64,000 bases of DNA from Saururus chinensis (taxonomy: Eukaryota; Streptophyta; Magnoliopsida; Piperales; Saururaceae): positions 14,750,501 to 14,814,500 of the forward strand of contig CP141146.1 in NCBI GenBank assembly GCA_035235625.1, written 5' to 3'. The notes under the pieces were generated by a model, which was given only the letters and a program-made list of their open reading frames with translations, was not told the DNA's origin and did not search any database. Position 1 is the first letter of the stretch. Each line of letters opens with the position of its first letter. A program made the position numbers and the translations under genes. This document shows positions 58,101-64,000 of the stretch, one piece after another.

Positions 58101-61100
58101 GAGATATTGGGGAAAACGATATTTGTTACCCAAAAATGATGTTTGGAAGTACATTTTGTTAATCTCAGCATGTATTAACATCTAAAGCCCCAATACTAAT
58201 CTCAAATAATGATAACACCGTGTGAATACACTTATGCAAACATAAATTATACTCATCACATGGGGAACTTATGATTAATGATAAAGAACGAGTTTGATGA
58301 CACTAAGCTGAGTGTTGACTAGTTCATGCAGGGCTGTCAATCTCATAATGTAAAATAAAGAACTTTGCAGTTTCATAGCAAAAGATTTACATACGCATTG
58401 AAAATTGTACCCAAGTCAAAATGGTAAGTCACATGAAATAACAGATAAAATGGAGCGAAATTATGAGACTAGGTCCTTGACGGGGCAAATTGGAAGGTCA
58501 AGAGCATAGAACAAAATATTTCATAGAGGTGGCTGTTGATGGAGAACAGAGGCTATCCAAGAAAAGCTAAGACGAAGAGGCTAAAAAGAGAGCATTGAGA
58601 GAGAGAGAGAAAGGAAAGTCACTTCTCTGGAGAAGAAAAAAAAAGGCATATGTTTTTTCCCAGAAATGTCGCCATCACCTTAGTAGTCAATTGTCATTGT
58701 TGGAATGTTGCTGGAATTCAAATGGAAGGAGCACAGGGTTCACAGTGAGGCTCATGACTAAAGGAGGGGTGGTGGAACTGGTGGGGGAGGAGGGTGAAAA
58801 AAAGAATTTTGGAAGGGGGATGTTTAGAGGCAATATCTCAGATATAGTGCCAATGTCTGAGATATATCTAAGATGTCCCTCATACAGAAATGGACAGATA
58901 ATATATGAGATATGTGTCAAATTTTGCGAAGCATGGCTTGGATGAGGTAAGACTTACACACCCTGGATGTTCTGTTGCAGGGTTTCAACCGTGGTACCTC
59001 ACCCCGACCTAGGATAGATCCAAACCAGTGCAACTCACATTGGATAATGTTATGGGATTGATAAGAGGAATATAGATTATATATCCGTAGTGGCTTGTTA
59101 TATTTTATAGTTGTGAAATGCATTAAATTCTTTAGAAATAGAATTTATACATAAAAGTCAAATAAGGGTTCCTAGTAGCAATCATCTTGTTATAAAATCT
59201 GTTTTAATCAATTCTTTTGTCCCATGTTTTAAGAATGTAATTCCTACCTAGTTTAATATGGGTGATGTTGTGAACCGATGTTCACAACAGCCTAGCAGCC
59301 GGTGTAGGGAAAGGGATTGGCGCAGGAAGGCCAGGAAAGGGAAGAGGGAGCGGCATGGCCGCCGGACAGGAGGGAGAGGTAGGGGAGAAGAGAAGATAAT
59401 TAGACATACAATAATTCATTCATAATCCCAATTAGGGCATAGCCCTTACACCTAAATAAACTAACTAAGTGGGCTCACTAACAGGCGCCTAAGGCCCATA
59501 GAAAACCTTAATTAACCTATTGACCTAAATGCCCTTATTACATAATTACCTAATTACCCTAGCATGTGACCCCAGTGGCAGCCCCTAGGACGTGAATTGG
59601 AGTTTGACGCAATCCTGCCTGGTAGATAACACATATATCTTGTATTCCTGTTCTGGTTCTAAATAAATAACTCCAGACAATTTGGGTTTTGATACTTTCT
59701 CTTTGCCAAAGACAAAACTGTGCACATTTACCTGTTGGATGTTCATATATAGAAAGAAACATGTCTTAGAAGATAATTTATATGGTTCCTATGAATGTTG
59801 CTTTACCTCACCTGAACTCTATCACGAGACATTACATGTTGATAATGTCGGTGATATGTTTCTATGTTGTGTACATGTAATATAGCGACAATGGAAATTT
59901 ATATTTCTATTGATGTTATTATAGTATATATTTATTAATTGATATTTATTATGTTCTATGGACAAAGTGCTGTTGAGCTCCAATACGTTATGAAAGAATT
60001 GAAAGCTGTAAATTCAAAGCCTTCATGTTTTGTTGATTCAATTGTGTATCAGAATTTGTTCTGTTAATTATATGTAAGCTTTCATATAAATTATACACGG
60101 AAAAGCATGAATATTGTGATGCAAATTCAGTGATCTAAAGGGTTTAACATAGGGAAAAGGGAAGAAAAGCATGGATTAGAGATATAGAAAAACTAAACTA
60201 AATAACTAAATAATTCTAATTCATTGATCTCTCATATTGAAATTAGGGAATAGCCCTTACACATTTATAGAGAAGTTAATGGGCTTCCGAATAATTAATC
60301 CTAAAGCCCACGAGTGGTAATTAAAGATGAATAACTCTAAACTAATTTCTTAGTTTCCTAATCACCCCTAGTAAATAAATAAGTAAATCCTAATTAAACT
60401 AGTGGACCTTGAAGGAAGATCTGATCCTAGGGCAGGCCATTAGCATATTGGTTTAATTCATTCTGAACTTTTGTTTAGCTTATGTAAAAGAAAATTGTGA
60501 GACTTGAGCTTTTGAGCTGGTAGGGCTCAATCTCAGTATTAACATTTAGCTGTGCACTGGTTGGTTCTTGTCAGCATTTGTAATGCAAGATGTTAGATAG
60601 TTGTAGGTTTTTAAGTCAAAAGTAATTGAAACATTGACACAATCACCATTTTCCCTTGTTTCAAATCCATAAGTTTTGTTTTTTCATTCTTAAAATCTTG
60701 TTACTTCATTTTTTGCCTCAACATTTCCCTTTAGCTGTATGAATATCTTGAGTGAGCTTTATTTGGCAGATGACGACACCAATTTCCATTGAAGATGTTC
60801 GGAGAGAAGTGAAAATCTTGAAAGCTTTATCGGGGCACAGAAATCTTGTAAAATTTTATGATGCTTGCGAGGATGTGAATAATGTCTACATAATAATGGA
60901 GTATGCGTCATATGACCATCTGTTGATGTTTATTTCTCTCATAGTATCTATCATGCTTTTGAATGTTGCTGAATCGGAAATTGTTGTGTTTTGTTATAGT
61001 TCCTGACAGTTTGTTTCTGTATTAGATTGTGTGAAGGGGGAGAGCTTTTGGACAGAATATTATCTAGGTAATTATGATTTTGTAGTTTCACGTGTTATTT

Positions 61101-63951
61101 ATGTAGACCAAAAAGTGCTTTGGTGGATAATGTTGCTTAATTTTGTTGGTTATAATCCGTTGCGTACCTTTTTTTTTCATTATAGAGGTGGAAGATACAC
61201 AGAAGAAGATGCGAAGTCAATTGTTGTACAAATCTTAAGCGTTGTTGCTTTTTGTCACCTTCAGGGTGTTGTACACCGTGATTTAAAACCAGAGGTGTAT
61301 GTTTTATTCATATTGCAACTTGCTCTGTTTTTACTATTCAGATAGAGAACTTTTTCTTATTGTTATTGTTGCTATACTATTTCTAGATATGAATGTTGCT
61401 TATAATTGTTGTTAGTCAATGTCACTAATTACTAAATTTGACTGTGTATTAACAGAATTTTCTTTTTACCACAAGAAGTGAAGACGCTCCAATGAAACTT
61501 ATTGACTTTGGGCTTTCAGACTTTATTAGACCTGGTAATCAACTTTTCAGTTTGTTGATTACAATCATCTACTTATTTGCAATGAAGCTGTCAGCTATTT
61601 AGATGCAAACAAAGGAAACAGGTCTGCTGGGGTGTTTAAATGTGAAATATGTCCCATTGTCCTGCATCTACTGCCTGGCCAAAAGCATGTGGGAATTTTT
61701 GTTGTGGTAGCTTAAGCCGCAGTTTTGTGCTTCTAGCTGTATTGTTTGCAACGTTGCTCTTGCTCTTCAGATAAAGTTGCGTGAACTATGATGTCAGGAA
61801 GGCCTTTTTGTACTGATTTGTCAAACTGTTTCTACCTTTTCTCTGCAGATGAAAGATTGAATGACATTGTAGGCAGTGCATACTATGTTGCACCTGAAGT
61901 GCTTCATAGATCATATAGTATGGAAGCTGATATTTGGAGTATTGGTGTAATAACATATATCTTATTATGTGGAAGTAGGCCCTTCTGGGCCCGTACAGAG
62001 TCAGGAATATTCCGTGCTGTACTTAGAGCAGATCCAAACTTTGAGGATGCACCTTGGCCCGCTGTTACACCTGAGGCCAAAGACTTTGTAAAAAGACTTT
62101 TGAATAAAGACCATAGGAAAAGAATGACAGCTGCACAGGCTTTAAGTAAGTTGCAAGCTCCATTTTAGTTTAACCCATGTTTACCTGTTGTTATAGGGAT
62201 TACAACATGGAGCTGAGTTGGCTGTATCCACATTGAACACCATTAGAAATGTGAATGCAGCTAACATAGTCGTTCATGACATGGCCTTCATATAATTTTT
62301 TGCATTGGTATGAGTAGAAAATGGAGATTAATGAGGATCTTTGTGATGGCAGATCACCCTTGGTTACGAGATGATAATCGTCCAGTTCCACTAGATATAT
62401 TAATATATAAGTTAATCAAGTCCTACCTGCGTGCCACACCTTTGAAACGGGCAGCATTGAAGGTGTTGCTTTTTTCTTTTGATTTAAGATTTTTCTTTTG
62501 TCCTGAAAATTGTGTGATATCTCTATATTGTATCTTTTCATAATTAGGTTCCAGATATTGCTAATCTTTATTTAAATAAGAGTGCCTTTGCTTACAAGCA
62601 ATGAAGTTTTAATTGTTAAGGCTCTATTGTACGAAAATATTAGAAGTATAATCTGGCGTACACGTGTATTAATTCTGATGACTTCATTGCAGGCTCTGTC
62701 AAAAGCTTTAACTGAGGATGAGCTTGTTTACCTCCAGGCTCAATATAAATTGTTGGAACCGAACAGAGATGGGCGAGTCTCGCTTGAAAACTTCCGAGTG
62801 GTTAGTTATAGATCTATCTTACTTCTTGCATCAGGAGTGTTCTAAAATCCATTTGAAAGCCTCTTTAATTATTAGAGAACGCCAAGGTTATTTGCAAGCT
62901 AGCTTATTAATGAAGAACAGGATAAGGATTCATTTAAAGTAGTACTCTAAACTACTGCCTTTGGATAGTAGTAAACAAGATCGAGAGGCGGATGACTTTA
63001 TCTTACCCTTGGACATTACCTCTTTCTTAATTTCTTAAAGGAATTTCTAAACATTTTGCAGGCTCTCATGAGAAATGGAACTGATGCAATGAAGGAATCT
63101 AGAGTTCCAGAAATTTTGAATTCGGTATGGATTATGCAATCTTGTATTGTGTTAGACTATAAATTATGACAAGTGACGTAGCATTCTAGGAAGATTTCCT
63201 GATCTTATATTATACTCACCTCTATCCCATAATAAGTGTCCTAATTGCCTTTTCAAAATGAACTATGGTATGTTTTAAAAAACCAAATAGGACACTTTAT
63301 TATGGAATGGAGTTACATTTAGCTTCTAGCAGAACTTGTTTCAAAATGTTGATATAGTTTGTGGAAATGTGGAATATGTAGGCATTCGTGTATGTCCCCC
63401 TTATGTAGTGGGTTTTGTTGTACATTTTTTAGTGCAGGGCTATTGGTAGTTGCTTTACCCTAAATGAAGACAAACATGTATTTCTTAGAGAAAGATTATT
63501 TTTAATATTAATTCATTTTGGTAATCAATTAGTCTCTACTTGCCAATCACTTTTATTAACCATACATTTCGTGGGATCCTCATGTGCTATGCCTCTGGTT
63601 CTATGTGGAGCTCCGTTGAGATTTAAAACAATTTTGGTTCTATTATCTTATGCTAGTCGGATCCTGATTTGAATGAAAATATATGCTTTTATTGATATGG
63701 AAGGTTGAACTGCATAGGAGTCGGTTAATCTTCATTTGGTGTTTGTTTTTCTTGCTCATGTTACTCATCTTTATGTCTGTTAGATGGAACAACTCTCATA
63801 CAGAAAAATGGACTTCGAAGAGTTCTGTGCTGCTGCTATCAGCACGTATCAATTGGAAGCAGTTGAGGGCTGGGAGAAGATTGCCAGCACGGCTTTCGAG
63901 CATTTTGAGCTAGAAGGAAACCGAGTGATCTCGGTTGAGGAATTGGCACGA
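55104..63951 (+). CDS. CRK: CDPK-related protein kinase (CRK), N-terminal 548 residues; 3' end outside the window
   Basis: Plant Ser/Thr kinase of the CDPK/SnRK superfamily. Exons: 55104-55640, 60770-60900, 61026-61067, 61186-61294, 61456-61534, 61849-62145, 62353-62462, 62693-62800, 63062-63124, 63784-63951, all GT-AG, then a GTAAGT donor at 63952. The sum, 1,644 bp, is 548 codons; CRKs are usually about 570-610 residues, so probably one short exon is missing. MGQCYGKN offers Gly2 N-myristoylation and Cys4 palmitoylation, which would anchor it at membranes. A low-complexity Pro/Ser/Ala-rich region follows. Kinase domain about 142-403: GRGHFG loop (148-153), catalytic Lys173, HRDLKPEN (Asp269), DFG (290-292), APE (314-316), HPWL at the end. 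The C-terminal calmodulin-like part ([15 protein letters not shown] and following) has degenerate EF-hands, as is typical of CRKs, which unlike CDPKs are not directly Ca2+-activated in most reports. Which family number it is cannot be told. Confidence 0.93.
57282..57557. repeat. 138-bp tandem duplication in CRK intron 1
   Basis: GAGGGGAAAAATACAGATGC starts at 57282 and again at 57420. The two 138-bp units differ at only a few positions (for example GGACCGTTTTACTTCC versus GGACCATTTTAGTTCC). Confidence 0.9.
59266..59610. repeat. LTR-like fragment in CRK intron 1
   Basis: Starts TGTTGTGAACCGATG, contains a G-rich box and GGGCATAGCCCTTACACC, and resembles 60140-60440 and 33561-33900. The start also resembles the LTR end at 44208 (TGTTGTTCCCGG). 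Probably an old solo LTR; boundaries approximate. Confidence 0.45.
60140..60440. repeat. LTR-like fragment in CRK intron 1
   Basis: Contains GGGAATAGCCCTTACACATT followed by 'TATAGAGAAGTTAATGGGC', paralleling the fragment at 59266-59610. No coding sequence. Confidence 0.45.
63214..63314. mobile_element. Stowaway-like MITE in CRK intron 9
   Basis: CTCACCTCTATCCCATAATA at the left pairs with TTATTATGGAATGGAGTTA at the right. The inner arms AAGTGTCCTAATTG / CAAATAGGACACTT extend the hairpin. About 100 bp, flanked by TA-rich sequence. Confidence 0.8.
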
Positions 63952-64000
63952 GTAAGTAAAGCTGATCTATTTAGGTTGACATCTATGGTTTCAGATAAAT

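Larger units (their letters stand above)
55641..60769 (+). other. CRK intron 1 (5.1 kb) with repeat insertions
   Basis: Bounded by AAG|GTGCGG and GGCAG|ATG. It contains a 138-bp tandem duplication (57282-57557) and two LTR-like fragments (about 59266-59610 and 60140-60440). Frames at 56212-56457, 58595-58945 and 59682-59885 lack family features. No nested gene recognised. Confidence 0.75.

Noticed and set aside
1-64000. CRISPR array, bacterial operon or phage system
   Set aside because: The window is clearly plant nuclear DNA. The tandem arrays seen are contiguous repeats without unique spacers, and no cas-like or phage genes are present.

Overview
This is a nuclear genomic window from a flowering plant. 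The evidence is intron-rich genes with GT-AG splice sites, a plant ribonucleotide reductase large-subunit gene, a plant-only CDPK-related kinase (CRK) gene, a CC-NB-LRR resistance-gene relic, and plant-type transposons (Ac-like hAT, PIF/Harbinger, Stowaway-like MITEs, Ty3/gypsy). I cannot assign a family or species. Intergenic DNA is AT-rich; the first CRK exon and a few transposon interiors are strongly GC-rich.

Layout. 1-273 (-): N-terminal end of a probable organelle-targeted protein, running off the left edge. About 3.0-5.4 kb: decayed Ty3/gypsy element with an internal deletion. 5.56-8.2 kb: member of an LTR-like repeat family, interrupted by a 1.33-kb GC-rich non-autonomous hAT element (6281-7611). 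9882-14355: almost complete 4,474-bp hAT transposon with a perfect 8-bp target duplication; its transposase frame on the minus strand is broken only by three nonsense codons. It sits beside the presumed RNR1 promoter, between two copies of a 71-bp duplicated segment. 17373-22066 (+): complete 17-exon RNR1 gene (813 aa), with a long leader region upstream. 22725-24519 (+): CNL resistance pseudogene. 25296-29452: composite segment with hAT-like ends carrying an inverted near-copy of the RNR1 leader. 29.5-38.3 kb: gene-poor DNA with repeat fragments. 38.56-42.8 kb: GC-rich and LTR-like DNA, followed by a reverse-oriented gypsy gag fragment with its primer-binding site (42.85-44.21 kb). 45.3-46.5 kb: PIF/Harbinger transposase relic. 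46.5-54.6 kb: repeats, MITEs and microsatellites. 55104 to the right edge (+): CRK gene, ten exons seen, last exon(s) outside the window.

The two confident functional genes are unrelated: RNR1 makes deoxynucleotides for DNA synthesis, and CRK is a probably membrane-anchored protein kinase. The unusual content is the remodelling of the RNR1 upstream region by hAT-type elements: a duplicated promoter-like segment split by a transposon, and a leader block shared in inverted orientation with another hAT-like segment about 9.6 kb away. I did not find a CRISPR array, a tRNA or rRNA gene, or a clear new multigene system. All exon boundaries are read from splice sites and family homology and have no transcript support here.
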